64,000 nucleotides of DNA from Actinomyces capricornis (lineage in GTDB: Bacteria; Actinomycetota; Actinomycetes; Actinomycetales; Actinomycetaceae): assembly GCF_019974135.1 (NCBI RefSeq), contig NZ_AP025017.1, positions 1,798,001 through 1,862,000 of the forward strand. Reading direction: 5' to 3'. The notes below the pieces were generated by a model. That model saw only the letters and a program-made list of their open reading frames with translations, searched no databases and had not been told where the DNA came from. Shown in pieces: positions 1 through 9,841 of this stretch. The stretch's first letter is position 1; every line of letters begins with the position of its first letter. Both the position numbers and the translations under genes were made by a program.

Positions 1-1
1 C

Positions 2-979
<978 letters not shown>

Positions 980-1037
980 GCGAGACTCGGCCAGGGGCGG
1001 TGCTCTGAACACGGCACCTGGCCGATGTCCCGCATAG

Positions 1038-1084
1038 CAATGGCGCCCGGCCCTTCCGATGAAGGAGGTGGCCGGGCGCCATTG
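1038..1084 (+). terminator. Stem-loop after pckG
   Basis: Perfect 15-bp inverted repeat, 1038-1052 paired with 1070-1084, with a 17-nt loop, about 60 bp after the pckG stop. There is no T-run, as is common for high-GC actinobacterial terminators. It also lies after the convergent minus-strand gene ending at 1167, so it may serve both. Confidence 0.75.
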
Positions 1085-1166
1085 GCGACTCCAGCGGGGT
1101 GCGCGCTGCCGGGGCTGCCCGCGGATTACCGGACTTGCGGGCAGGGGATGCTCCTGCTGCGGTGGA

Positions 1167-2522
1167 TCAACCGTGATGCATGAACAGGAGCGTCTCGAAG
1201 GGGAGGATCTCAATGCTCGGCCTGACTGAGGAGATGTAGACACCGGTCTCCCCGAGCCTGAACAGCCGATCGAGGCTGCCTCCAAGGGTCATGGAGGTGC
1301 GAGCGCGAGTGCTGATAGGGGCGCCGTAGCGGGCTTCCAGCGCATCAGACAGTTGCGTGATGTACGCGATCGTGTCATCGGCGGAGATGAACGTGCGCTC
1401 CTCCATCGGCGATGCGCAGGGTGTGATCTCCCATCTTCCGCGCTGCTCCATGGCGCTCCACTTGTGGCCGACGAGGGCGGGCTGGGCGTGGATCGTGCCG
1501 GGCTGTGCACCGCGTGCCGTCAGGATCTCCATGGTCGACTCTCCTCGGCTCACCTGGTCGAGGATCTCCATGACCTCGGTGACCTGGAGCCCGAGCTCGA
1601 GCGGTACGAAGGTCGGTGGAGCCAGGACTCTGCGTGGGGCTGAGCGCTCGGGGGCGCCCGCCGCGATGAGTGCCTGGAGCTCCTCGAGGCTGATGCCCTC
1701 AGGGGGCTCGTCATCGAGGCTGTCGGCCTCCTCCAGGAGGTCTTCATGCCCGTGGCCGATGCTCTCGATGCAGTAGTCGAAGCCCATGGTGGCGAAGAAG
1801 GACATGGCGCGTGCCAGAGGAACCCCCGGAGTCAGGCCTGTGAGCACCTTGGTGATGCTGACCGTGTAGGTATCGATGAGGTCGCGAGGGATGCGTATGT
1901 TCCCTATCGGCCTATGGACGTCGATGTGCTGCACCAGGATGCCCTCCTGGTCGGGGAAGAGCTCGATCGTTCCCCACGGGGCTTCATCCGCTCCGTTCCA
2001 GTGGAAGGACGGTACGCGCTGTTTTGACCAAGGGTGTGATCGATAGCTCAGGTCGCGCCAGGCCGGGGGGATGAGGGCGATGTCCTGGGGGAGTCTGGTG
2101 AGGATGGTGCCGAGGGTGCCGTCGAACTCCTCCCAGGTTTGCGCAGCGGGGTTGCCCGGGGTCCACCAGCCTTCTGGGGGCTCGCGGAGCAGCTTCGACC
2201 ACAGGTAGGGGCCGAAGGAGTACGGCGGCAGGAGGGTATTGAAACTGCGGTACTCGCAGTTGTTGACCACCTGCTCGTAGTCGAGGCAACTCATTGTGAT
2301 CTCATGGGAGTTGTTGTAGGAGTCGACGGTTGGGGCGATCTGGATGATCCGGTCCCCCACCAACCAACGGAACGTGATTCCGGGCCCGAGCATCTGGAGA
2401 GGAGGGGCTCCCAGGAGATCGGCGACGTCCAGTAGGAAGCGGTGGCTGTCGGCCTCAGTGAGTGTGGTTCCGCGTAGTGCGAGGATTCGTCTCTCGATCT
2501 CGGTTGCTTCAGGGATCATCAT
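1167..2522 (-). CDS. Uncharacterised 451-aa protein
   Basis: I do not recognise this protein. It is a soluble, Trp/Tyr-rich sequence with no signal peptide or membrane segment. The middle (about residues 255-290) is acidic (EEADSLDDEPPEGISLEE) and separates an N-terminal region of about 250 residues from a C-terminal region of about 160, which suggests two domains. Two ATGs stand in tandem at the start (2522 and 2519); a GGAGG sits one base before the first and four before the second, so the second may be used. Third codon positions are somewhat less GC-rich than in purD next door. It is convergent with pckG and divergent from purD. A lineage-restricted Actinomyces family is likely, but no function can be assigned. 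Confidence 0.75.
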   Translation of the reverse strand: MMIPEATEIERRILALRGTTLTEADSHRFLLDVADLLGAPPLQMLGPGITFRWLVGDRIIQIAPTVDSYNNSHEITMSCLDYEQVVNNCEYRSFNTLLPPYSFGPYLWSKLLREPPEGWWTPGNPAAQTWEEFDGTLGTILTRLPQDIALIPPAWRDLSYRSHPWSKQRVPSFHWNGADEAPWGTIELFPDQEGILVQHIDVHRPIGNIRIPRDLIDTYTVSITKVLTGLTPGVPLARAMSFFATMGFDYCIESIGHGHEDLLEEADSLDDEPPEGISLEELQALIAAGAPERSAPRRVLAPPTFVPLELGLQVTEVMEILDQVSRGESTMEILTARGAQPGTIHAQPALVGHKWSAMEQRGRWEITPCASPMEERTFISADDTIAYITQLSDALEARYGAPISTRARTSMTLGGSLDRLFRLGETGVYISSVRPSIEILPFETLLFMHHG

Positions 2523-2708
2523 GCCTCCAGGAGGGTGGGGTGCGGGGGCCGGTCGTACTCATGACCGGGGATCCTCTCGAGTTCTACCAGGGCGCGCAGG
2601 TTGTCGGTACGGGCAGGACTGCCCGTACCGCACCGGCTGGGGCGCCTCCCTTCGGCCTGCCTCGTCACCACCGAGCGCTCACGCCGGCACCCCCTGGAAG
2701 CAATCATC

Positions 2709-2714
2709 TAGGCT
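2709..2714 (+). promoter_or_regulatory. -10 hexamer of purD (leaderless start)
   Basis: TAGGCT ends 7 bases before the purD GTG, and no Shine-Dalgarno sequence is visible. The spacing would put the transcript start at or next to the start codon. Confidence 0.55.
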
Positions 2715-2721
2715 TGGGCCC

Positions 2722-3975
2722 GTGAAGATCCTGCTTCTGGGGTCCGGCGCGCGCGAGCACGCCCTGGCCCGTGCCCTCGCCTCAGATCCCGCCACCACCG
2801 AGCTCGTCGTCGCTCCCGGTAACCCGGGGACCGCCGCGATCGCCACGAACCTCCTCATCGATCCGGCTGCGCCCGAGGAGGTCGTGGAGCTGGCCGTTCA
2901 GATGGGGGCGGACCTGGTGGTGGTCGGCCCGGAGGCGCCCTTGGTGGCGGGTGTGGCCGACGCCGTGCGCGACGCCGGCATCCCCTGCTTCGGGCCCGGT
3001 GCGGAGGCCGCCCGCCTGGAGGGCTCCAAGGCCTTCGCCAAGGAGGTGATGGCCGCCGCCGGCATTCCCACGGCCGAGGCCGCCGTGTGCACCAGCCAGG
3101 AGGAGCTCGCCGCGGCCCTGGATCGCTTCGGCGCCCCGTACGTGGTCAAGGAGGACGGCCTGGCGGCCGGCAAGGGCGTCGTGGTCACCGAGGAGCGCGA
3201 GGCGGCCCTGGCCCACGGGCGCGCCTGCCTGGCCCGGGAGGGCGGGCGCGTGGTCGTGGAGGACTACCTCGATGGTCCTGAGGCCTCCGTGTTCTGCGTC
3301 TGCGATGGCGCCACGGTCCGCCCCCTGGCCCCGGCCCAGGACTTCAAGCGGCTGGGTGATGGCGACGCCGGTCCCAACACCGGGGGCATGGGCGCCTACA
3401 CGCCCCTGACGTGGGCGCCCGCCGACCTGGCCGAGCAGGTGGTGCGCGAGGTCGCCCAGCCCGTGGTCGACGAGATGGCCCGGCGCGGCACCAGTTTCAT
3501 CGGCCTGCTCTACTGCGGCCTGGCCCTGACCTCTGAGGGCCTGCGCGTGGTGGAGTTCAATGTCCGCTTCGGCGACCCCGAGACCCAGGCGGTCCTGGCG
3601 CGCCTGACCTCCTCCCTGCCCGAGCTGCTGCTCGCGGCCGCCACCGGCCGCCTGACCCAGGCCCCCGAGCCGAGCTGGAGCGAGCAGGCGGCGGTCGATG
3701 TCGTCATCGCGGCCCCCGGCTACCCCGGCACGGTATCCACCGGCGGGCGGATCACCGGTATCGAGGATGCGGAGGCCCTGGAGGGCGTCCATGTGCTGCA
3801 CGCCGGCACCGGCCTGGGCGAGGACGGCGGCCTGGAGGCCACCGGCGGGCGCGTCCTGTCGGTGGTCGCCCTGGGCGAGGATGTGGCTGCCGCCCGCGCC
3901 CGCGCCTACGAGGCCGTGGCCCGCATCCATCTCGACGGCGCCCAGTACCGCACGGACATCGCCGCCGGGCGCTGA
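2722..3975 (+). CDS. purD: Phosphoribosylamine-glycine ligase (GAR synthetase)
   Basis: Second step of de novo purine synthesis: joins glycine to 5-phosphoribosylamine using ATP. 417 aa, normal for the family. The open frame extends far upstream, but the conserved N-terminus KILLLGSGAREHALARAL begins at this GTG. Motifs: the GSGAREHAL loop at residues 7-15, an ATP-grasp core (FAKEVMAAAGIP, VVKEDGLAAGKGV, about 105-200) and the PurD signature VEFNVRFGDPETQ near residue 278. First of seven plus-strand pur genes in this window; it is monocistronic here, with divergent and lower-GC sequence on either side. Confidence 0.97.
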   Translation: MKILLLGSGAREHALARALASDPATTELVVAPGNPGTAAIATNLLIDPAAPEEVVELAVQMGADLVVVGPEAPLVAGVADAVRDAGIPCFGPGAEAARLEGSKAFAKEVMAAAGIPTAEAAVCTSQEELAAALDRFGAPYVVKEDGLAAGKGVVVTEEREAALAHGRACLAREGGRVVVEDYLDGPEASVFCVCDGATVRPLAPAQDFKRLGDGDAGPNTGGMGAYTPLTWAPADLAEQVVREVAQPVVDEMARRGTSFIGLLYCGLALTSEGLRVVEFNVRFGDPETQAVLARLTSSLPELLLAAATGRLTQAPEPSWSEQAAVDVVIAAPGYPGTVSTGGRITGIEDAEALEGVHVLHAGTGLGEDGGLEATGGRVLSVVALGEDVAAARARAYEAVARIHLDGAQYRTDIAAGR

Positions 3976-4334
3976 GGGCAGGTGCGGGGCGGTTGGCCGA
4001 AGGGCGGGCCGCTGCGGTTCCCCAGGGGGCGCCGCCGTCGGTCCACCAGCGCGGTCCCCCCGTGAACTGCGCCAGGAAGAGCCCCTGGCATGATGCTCTT
4101 TTGCGGACCTCTCACCAGATCATCGAATTGGTCAATGCTTCTCTCAAACCGCAGCTCGGCATCGGGTGCCACGGTGGAGAGGTCATTACTGGGCTCTGCT
4201 CCCGCGGTGCCCAGCGCATTCTTAAGGCTGGAGCAGTTGGCGCAGCAGATCGCCGATTGTGCCATCGACGCCCTGGATCTCAGTTCCACCGATACCGGTG
4301 ACATCATGCTGTCCATTAGAGAGCGATGATGCAT
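3906..4334 (-). CDS. Possible small degenerate protein (weak candidate)
   Basis: A minus-strand ATG at 4334 is preceded at ideal spacing by AAGGAG (4341-4346) and opens a 142-codon frame. The first 70 residues or so (VSVELRSRASMAQSA ... APDAELRFERSIDQF) have a helical, small-residue-rich look like small secreted Actinomyces proteins. The last 23 codons run antisense into purD and look like shadow, so the C-terminus may be frameshifted. It could be a gene remnant or chance. I see no recognisable family. Confidence 0.2.
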   Translation of the reverse strand: MHHRSLMDSMMSPVSVELRSRASMAQSAICCANCSSLKNALGTAGAEPSNDLSTVAPDAELRFERSIDQFDDLVRGPQKSIMPGALPGAVHGGTALVDRRRRPLGNRSGPPFGQPPRTCPQRPAAMSVRYWAPSRWMRATAS

Positions 4335-5060
4335 GAAGGTCTCCTTGACGGCCGTGCGCTCGATGGGTGATGGGCTCTCGCGATTCCTGGTGATCTGCAC
4401 CGCCCTGTCAGGCCCAGTGCCCGACCCCGATATCGATCTCGATGCACTGACGTCGGCCTGCTCGAGCGGTGCACCCGCCCGCAATCGTCCGTAAACTACC
4501 GAGTTATCCGCGATCTGATGGGGATGTCTGCACATCGGAAGGGTCCCAGGGGTCCGATCCACCGACAGCACCGGCGAACCACAGACAACCCTGCAGAATG
4601 CAGACAACCCAGCCAAGCACAGCAAGCCCCGCACCGGGAAGCTCATTGACGGGCGAAGAGAAACCCCCGACAACCCAGGAGAACACCTACCATCAGCGCC
4701 TCTGTGAACACCTTCTTGGTGTACTGGGAGTATCTTCGGGGAGAGCAATGGAAGTTTAGTGATAACTTCCAGGTTATTTCCTGATTTCAACCTTGCGGGG
4801 TCCGTCTTCCTTTGGGGATGAGGGCCGTTTTTGCGAGCGGTGCCAGTAGGGTTGGGCGTGGTAGGACTTGGGTCGCATGCGGAAGAGCCGTTGTCATGCT
4901 TGCATGGTGGGGCATGGGATCGTTGCGCGTGCAGAAGTTTGCTTCTGCGAGATCTGGTCTGCGTCGGAGAAGGGGTTCGTATTCCTTTTCGGGAGAGAGT
5001 GGGGAGATGGTGGAGGCTGGCCTCTCTTGCGGGTCGCGAAGCGATTGTAGGAGGGCGGGT
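3976..5060. other. Lower-GC intergenic stretch between purD and the 522-aa membrane protein
   Basis: About 1.1 kb with no convincing gene. Composition is visibly less GC-rich than the flanking pur genes and codon use in all frames is unstructured. It holds three direct copies of GACAACCC on the plus strand (two inside CAGACAACCC units 19 bp apart near 4583-4612, a third near 4670), and an AT-rich inverted repeat ATAAC-N6-GTTAT at 4762-4777 that could belong to the promoter of the downstream gene. A weak minus-strand candidate (3906-4334) lies within it. This looks like an eroded or horizontally acquired insertion. Confidence 0.5.
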
Positions 5061-6629
5061 GTGCCGGGATCCTTGATCAAAGAACTGCAATGTGGTGAGG
5101 GCTGGCTTTCTGGGGCTGGTCAGGGATTCAAGCCCTCGCGTGAGGTGCGGGCTTGGCGTCAAGTGGGGCTCTCCTCGTTCTTGGCTTTTCTTATCGCGTT
5201 CCTCTACGTGTATATGAGGATTGTTCTCTGGTCAAAATTCTGGAGAGACCCGGATGGTCGCGAGACTGTGAATCTCACGACCGTGATTGATCGACTCAAC
5301 GAGGGTGACTTCGGTGGTGCTGATTTTGATTTCATGGGGTACATGCTCGCGTTCGTATCCTGTATTGGTGCGCTACTGTTCACTCTGATCACGCTCTCGT
5401 GGTCGCGGCGAGAGGTCCCTTCGGATCCACATCGGCAGTACTTGTGGCTGCAGGGGGTGATCGATGATGCTCACCGCGAGGAGGTGGCCATGGGTGTGTC
5501 GATCATCCTTGTTGCCTCATGTGGCGTCATTGTGATCGCGGACATGTTCTACATCGTGGGGGGTGAGGTTAATGACGGTAGGTTGGTGGTGCTTCTTCTC
5601 TCAGTCATGATGTACTTGATCGTGGCGATGATCCCGGTCGTGGTCAAGCGTGGAAGTAGCGTTGGAGTGAAGGGGTATGTCATCGCACTTCAGCATGTCG
5701 GAAGGCTGGAGATGTATGTGCAGTCGATTTCCAGGCTTCCGATTCTTGGGTCAGAGAAGCCCTGGTGCAGGTTACTGTGGTGTCTGGGCTTCGGCTCGGG
5801 GCCCAGCGCGCTGATCTCCCTTCTTGTTACCCTCCTGTACTCGACTCCAGTGGCCGTTCTGGCAATCGTTGGCGGTTTGAATCTGCGGGGTGCGGTGATC
5901 CTGCTTGCCTGGGCTGCAGTGGTGGCGTTGGTGTACGGGGGTTTTGTTCGCTGGTCTGTTTTCTCCTCCTTCATTGCGGCACTCAAGCATAACGGGCGTT
6001 TAAGGTCTTTGAGTGGGGTTTCCGTGCTTCTGTTCCAGTTGTTCATCATGCTATTGATTGGCGTGGGTCCGTTCTTGGCTGCGCTGGCGCAATTCAGTCC
6101 CACAGTTTCCTCCTCCGGGCTGGTTCTTTGGTTGACTCCCTTTGTCGTGGCGACTGCGGTATTTGGTGCTATCGTCCTGCTGGGAGGTGGGAGGCCGAGG
6201 AGGTGGGCTTTTGGTGAATACTTTTATCGACTGATCATCGAGGAGCGCGATAGCTGCGCCGACTCATTCGATTCTTATATTCTGGGCCCGCAAGAGCAAG
6301 AGTACTCTGCGACGATCGTGGAATTGGTCCTGGAGGATATGGTGCGTCCGGGTGGGCGAAGCGCGGATGGTATAAGAGTTGGACAGATAAGGCGTAGTCA
6401 GCGATCTATCGATGAGTTTCAGCGGGAGCGCGCCCAGGAGTTGAGGATGCTGATCAATAACGTTCTTGAAAAGCCGCTGCCAGGCTCGGCTCGCGAGCAG
6501 GATGATGCACCGCAAGAAAGAGGATCGATAGCCGATCGCGTCACCCGGGGGTTGCGCGATCTTCGCCGTCATCTCCGGATGCGCGCGCGGGGTGCGCCTG
6601 TCCGGGAAGCTGCCGAGTCTGATCGATAG
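5061..6629 (+). CDS. Uncharacterised multi-pass membrane protein, lower GC
   Basis: 522 aa from GTG 5061, chosen because AGGAGG (5049-5054) sits 6 bases upstream; the frame is open further upstream, but that part looks non-coding. About eight hydrophobic helices are predicted near residues 36-56, 92-113, 143-165, 174-195, 250-272, 275-295, 319-343 and 352-374. A charged cytoplasmic tail of about 150 residues follows (RSQRSIDEFQRERAQEL and a basic DLRRHLRMRARG end). Codon use is clearly less GC-rich than in purD and purC on either side, which suggests recent acquisition. No family recognised and no transport motif seen. Confidence 0.7.
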   Translation: MPGSLIKELQCGEGWLSGAGQGFKPSREVRAWRQVGLSSFLAFLIAFLYVYMRIVLWSKFWRDPDGRETVNLTTVIDRLNEGDFGGADFDFMGYMLAFVSCIGALLFTLITLSWSRREVPSDPHRQYLWLQGVIDDAHREEVAMGVSIILVASCGVIVIADMFYIVGGEVNDGRLVVLLLSVMMYLIVAMIPVVVKRGSSVGVKGYVIALQHVGRLEMYVQSISRLPILGSEKPWCRLLWCLGFGSGPSALISLLVTLLYSTPVAVLAIVGGLNLRGAVILLAWAAVVALVYGGFVRWSVFSSFIAALKHNGRLRSLSGVSVLLFQLFIMLLIGVGPFLAALAQFSPTVSSSGLVLWLTPFVVATAVFGAIVLLGGGRPRRWAFGEYFYRLIIEERDSCADSFDSYILGPQEQEYSATIVELVLEDMVRPGGRSADGIRVGQIRRSQRSIDEFQRERAQELRMLINNVLEKPLPGSAREQDDAPQERGSIADRVTRGLRDLRRHLRMRARGAPVREAAESDR

Positions 6630-6684
6630 TGGACGCTGCGCACGGCTCCTCGAAGGCGTCGTGGGGCGGTGGCAGGATGGGGGC

Positions 6685-7728
6685 ATGAGCCAGCCCGCCA
6701 GCTCCAGTTCCCCCGCCCCCCACCTGCTCACCGCCGCAGGCTCGCCCCAGGACGCCACGGCTACCTCCACCACAACTCCCAGCACCACCGCCCCCAGTAC
6801 CACCGCTGCCGCGGCCTCGGGCCTGCCCGGCGCCCCCGAGGCCCCGGCGCTGCCGGGCTGGGAGCACCTCTCCAGCGGCAAGGTCCGCGACATCTACACC
6901 CCCGAGGCCGGAGGCCCCTGGGCGGGCCGCGACGTGCTCCTCGTCGTCGCCTCGGACCGCATCAGCGCCTACGACCACGTCCTGCCCACGCCCATCCCGG
7001 ACAAGGGCCGTGTCCTGACCGCCCTGAGCGCCTGGTGGCTCGACCGGCTCGCCGACATCGTCCCCCACCACCTGGTCTCCCTCGACGTCCCCACCCCCGT
7101 GGCCGGCCGCGCCATGATCTGCACCCGCCTGACCATGCACCCCGTGGAGTGCGTGGCCCGCGGCTACCTCACCGGCTCGGGCCTGGTCGAGTACCGCAGG
7201 CACCGCACCGTCTGCGGCCTGCCCCTGCCCGAGGGCCTGGACGAGGCCTCCCGCCTGCCGGAGCCGCTCTTCACCCCCGCGGCCAAGGCCGAGCTGGGCG
7301 AGCACGACGAGAACATCACCTACCGGCGCGTGGAGGACATGGTGGGCCCCACCACCGCCGCCCAGCTGCGCGAGGCCACCCTCGCCCTCTACTCCCGCGC
7401 CGCCCGGATCGCCGCCCAGCGCGGCATCATCGTCGCCGACACCAAGGTCGAGCTCGGCACCGACCCCGGTGGCCGCCTCACCCTGGGAGACGAGGTCCTG
7501 ACCCCCGACTCCTCCCGCTTCTGGCCCGCCCGGGCCTGGCAGCCGGGCCGGGCCACCCCCTCCTTCGACAAGCAGTACGTGCGCGACTGGCTCACCTCGC
7601 CCGCCTCTGGCTGGGACCCCGCCAGCGGCCAGGCACCGCCGCCCCTGCCCCACGACGTCGTCGAGCGCACCCGGGAGCGCTACCTCGAGGCCTACCGCCT
7701 CCTGACCGGCTCCGCACTGGAGCTGTGA
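6685..7728 (+). CDS. purC: SAICAR synthetase
   Basis: ATP-dependent coupling of CAIR with aspartate to give SAICAR. 347 aa, longer than the usual 240-300 because of a roughly 50-residue Ser/Thr/Ala-rich leader before the conserved LSSGKVRDIY. Motifs: VASDRISAYDHVLPTPIPDKG (about residues 95-115), VECVARGYLTGSGLVEYR, VADTKVELG and DEVLTPDSSRFW. CAGGAT ends 6 bases before the ATG and there is no Shine-Dalgarno, so the start may be leaderless. Two small membrane-protein genes follow, then purS. Confidence 0.96.
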   Translation: MSQPASSSSPAPHLLTAAGSPQDATATSTTTPSTTAPSTTAAAASGLPGAPEAPALPGWEHLSSGKVRDIYTPEAGGPWAGRDVLLVVASDRISAYDHVLPTPIPDKGRVLTALSAWWLDRLADIVPHHLVSLDVPTPVAGRAMICTRLTMHPVECVARGYLTGSGLVEYRRHRTVCGLPLPEGLDEASRLPEPLFTPAAKAELGEHDENITYRRVEDMVGPTTAAQLREATLALYSRAARIAAQRGIIVADTKVELGTDPGGRLTLGDEVLTPDSSRFWPARAWQPGRATPSFDKQYVRDWLTSPASGWDPASGQAPPPLPHDVVERTRERYLEAYRLLTGSALEL

Positions 7729-7740
7729 GCCGGGGGAGCC

Positions 7741-8496
7741 ATGACCCAGGATCACCGCGGGCCCATCCCGCCGCACCGCACCCCGCCCGACCGCGCCCAG
7801 GAGGCCGGCCCCGGCCGGCCGGCAGCCCCGCCCACGCGCGCCTTCAAGCCGGGCCCCGGCTTCGCCATCGTCCTGGGCCTGGGCGCGCTCGTCGTCCTGC
7901 TCGCCCTGTCCGCGGCGGTCACCACCGCCCTGGGCGCTCGGGGCCTGTCCAGCATTCTCGGGGGCATCGCGCTCATCATCGTCGGGCTCGGCCTGCTCGC
8001 CGTGCTGCGCGTGCCGGCCCGCTCCCTGGTGGTCAACGCCCCCCGGCTGCGCCTGGAGCGCAACCGGGCCCGGGCCGTCCAGGCCCGCCGCGAGCAGGAG
8101 GCCCGGGTCGTGGGCCGCTGGTGGGCCCGGCGCCGCAGCACCCGCTCCGGCGCCCAGGCCCGTACGGGTAGCAGCGGCACCGCTGGAACCACGGCCACCG
8201 GCCCGTACCGTCCGGGCGGGGAGAGCACCGAGCTGGCCCCGCTCACTGTTCCGGGAACCGCCCTGGTCATTCCCGAGTCGACCGGCCGGCGCGAGCTGAC
8301 CACTCTCGACGTCGTCTCCGGGCCACTGACCACCGCCCTGGCCACCACCCGGATCGGCCGGGCCGCCGATGAGCACCTGGCCGGAACCACCACGGGGGAG
8401 TCGCTCGTGCGCGTGGGCCAACTGCTCCTGGGCGCCCTGGGCTTCGTGCTCATCGCCCTCGGGCTCGCATCCGTCCTGGGGCAGGTGATCGCATGA
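7741..8496 (+). CDS. Uncharacterised membrane protein (251 aa)
   Basis: A Pro-rich N-terminus is followed by two adjacent hydrophobic helices (about residues 41-63 and 68-90), then a basic soluble region with an RARAVQARREQEARVVGRWW helix, a Ser/Thr/Gly-rich linker, and a third helix at the C-terminus (about 226-248). Its stop overlaps the next gene's ATG by 4 bases, and the ATG is 12 bp after purC, so the two genes are likely co-transcribed with purC. Family not recognised; it may be an actinobacterial alkaline-shock-accessory-like membrane protein, but that is only a guess from topology. Confidence 0.75.
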   Translation: MTQDHRGPIPPHRTPPDRAQEAGPGRPAAPPTRAFKPGPGFAIVLGLGALVVLLALSAAVTTALGARGLSSILGGIALIIVGLGLLAVLRVPARSLVVNAPRLRLERNRARAVQARREQEARVVGRWWARRRSTRSGAQARTGSSGTAGTTATGPYRPGGESTELAPLTVPGTALVIPESTGRRELTTLDVVSGPLTTALATTRIGRAADEHLAGTTTGESLVRVGQLLLGALGFVLIALGLASVLGQVIA

Positions 8497-9461
8497 CCCC
8501 GCGCGACCGCCGGCCCCCGGACGAGCGCGGCCCCGTGGACTGGGGGACCTCCCGCCCCGCCCAAGGGCGCCCCCGGGACGGCCGGTCCCGCCCCGACCGC
8601 TCCCGGGTCGAGCCGCCCGAGGTGCTCGACGACGAGACCGCCCCACCGGCCTCCGGCCCCGACTGGGGTGTGGGGCGCGGCAGGACCCACCGCCGCCGGG
8701 CCGCCTCCGGTGCTGACGGTCCCGATTGGGGTGTGGACCGGGGCCGCACCCGCCCCACCCGCGCCTCCCGGGGGCCAGCCAGCCCCTGGCCGGCCGCCGC
8801 CGGCAAGCAGCGCTGGGCGGGGGTGGCCTTCGCGCTCATCGGGCTGGTCCTGGCCACGGTCTCGGCCATGAACCTCGCCCGCAACGCCGAGGCCGGCCAC
8901 CTGTGGGTGCCGCCGTGGCTGGTGGCCGTGCTCGGCGGCGCGGGCCTGGTGGCCGCCGCCGGATACCTCGCCTGGGCCGGCGGCACGCCCGTGCGCCACG
9001 AGGCCAGCCGGTGGAGGCCCACCGTCGTCGACGCCGCAGCAGGCCTGACCGCCGGGACCGTCGAGGTCCACGACCCCCAGCGCCTCCTGACAGGGGCCCC
9101 GGCGCATGCCGGCGGCCACGGGCTGCCGGGGGAGGAGCACCCGAGGGGCGACCCCGCCGGGCCGCCCCTCGGCGCACCCGGTGCCGCACCCTCCGCCCGC
9201 TCCAGCGCCCCTGAGGCACCCGACCGGGCCACCATGGACTCCGGTCCGCGGCCGGTCATGGGCACCTCCACCGTGGACCAGTCCATGCACGCCCCTGCCG
9301 GCGTCGCCGGTGCCGTGGGCGGCTTCCTGCTCGCCGGCGCCGTGGTCTGCGCCGTCATCGCCCTGGTCCTGGGACCCGCATGGTTCATCGCCACCGGTGC
9401 GCTGGCCATGGGCGGCATCGTCTCGATCTACCTGGCCAAGGACTGGCTGGGCGCCATCTGA
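8493..9461 (+). CDS. Uncharacterised membrane protein (322 aa)
   Basis: Overlaps the preceding gene by ATGA, indicating translational coupling. The N-terminal 105 residues or so are Arg/Pro/Asp-rich and contain a short internal repeat (PDWGVGRGRTHRRRAASGAD and PDWGVDRGRTR). Two helices follow near residues 109-130 and 138-160, then a low-complexity stretch, then a C-terminal hydrophobic hairpin (about 270-315). No catalytic motif is visible. The pair sits between purC and purS; nothing in the sequence ties it to purine metabolism. Confidence 0.72.
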   Translation: MTPRDRRPPDERGPVDWGTSRPAQGRPRDGRSRPDRSRVEPPEVLDDETAPPASGPDWGVGRGRTHRRRAASGADGPDWGVDRGRTRPTRASRGPASPWPAAAGKQRWAGVAFALIGLVLATVSAMNLARNAEAGHLWVPPWLVAVLGGAGLVAAAGYLAWAGGTPVRHEASRWRPTVVDAAAGLTAGTVEVHDPQRLLTGAPAHAGGHGLPGEEHPRGDPAGPPLGAPGAAPSARSSAPEAPDRATMDSGPRPVMGTSTVDQSMHAPAGVAGAVGGFLLAGAVVCAVIALVLGPAWFIATGALAMGGIVSIYLAKDWLGAI

Positions 9462-9541
9462 GCCCCCTGCGCATCCCCATGCATCCGCGCATCCCCGGCG
9501 CTGTCGCACGCCGCGTCGGGCGGGAGCAGCGGGGGAGCGGG

Positions 9542-9547
9542 TAGGGT
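9542..9547 (+). promoter_or_regulatory. Candidate -10 hexamer upstream of purS
   Basis: TAGGGT lies 40 bp before the purS ATG, leaving a short 5' leader that carries the AAGGAG ribosome-binding site. No clear -35 was found. Confidence 0.35.
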
Positions 9548-9586
9548 GGGCGGCGCAGTCATCCCGCACTTTCCCAAGGAGCACCG

Positions 9587-9838
9587 ATGGGACGCATCGT
9601 CGTCGAGGTCATGCCCAAGCCCGAGATCCTCGACCCCCAGGGCAAGGCCGTGGTGGCCAGCCTGCCCCGGCTCGGCTTCGACCAGTTCACCGCCGTGCGC
9701 CAGGGACGCCGCTTCGAACTGACGGTCGAGGGCCCCGTGACCCAGGAGCACCTCGACGCCGCCCGCCGGGCCGCCGACACCCTCCTGTCCAACCCCATCA
9801 TCGAGGATGTCGTCTCCGTCACCGCGCAGGAGGCCTGA
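9587..9838 (+). CDS. purS: FGAM synthase subunit PurS
   Basis: Small structural subunit of the three-part formylglycinamidine synthase (PurS-PurQ-PurL) found in Gram-positives and archaea; it bridges PurQ and PurL. 83 aa, typical. Begins GRIVVEVMPKPEILDPQGKAV, with conserved GF and VRQGRRFEL segments in the middle. AAGGAG ribosome-binding site at ideal spacing. purQ starts 3 bp after the stop, so the two are co-translated. Confidence 0.96.
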   Translation: MGRIVVEVMPKPEILDPQGKAVVASLPRLGFDQFTAVRQGRRFELTVEGPVTQEHLDAARRAADTLLSNPIIEDVVSVTAQEA

Positions 9839-9841
9839 GCC

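Noticed and set aside
2523..2721. Purine riboswitch upstream of purD
   Set aside because: No conserved three-way junction core was seen, and the -10 directly abuts the GTG, leaving no leader.
4469..4759. 96-codon plus-strand open frame, and a hydrophobic 60-codon minus-strand frame at 4504-4686
   Set aside because: No ribosome-binding site, codon use unlike the neighbours, and the coding look arises from the GACAACCC direct repeats.
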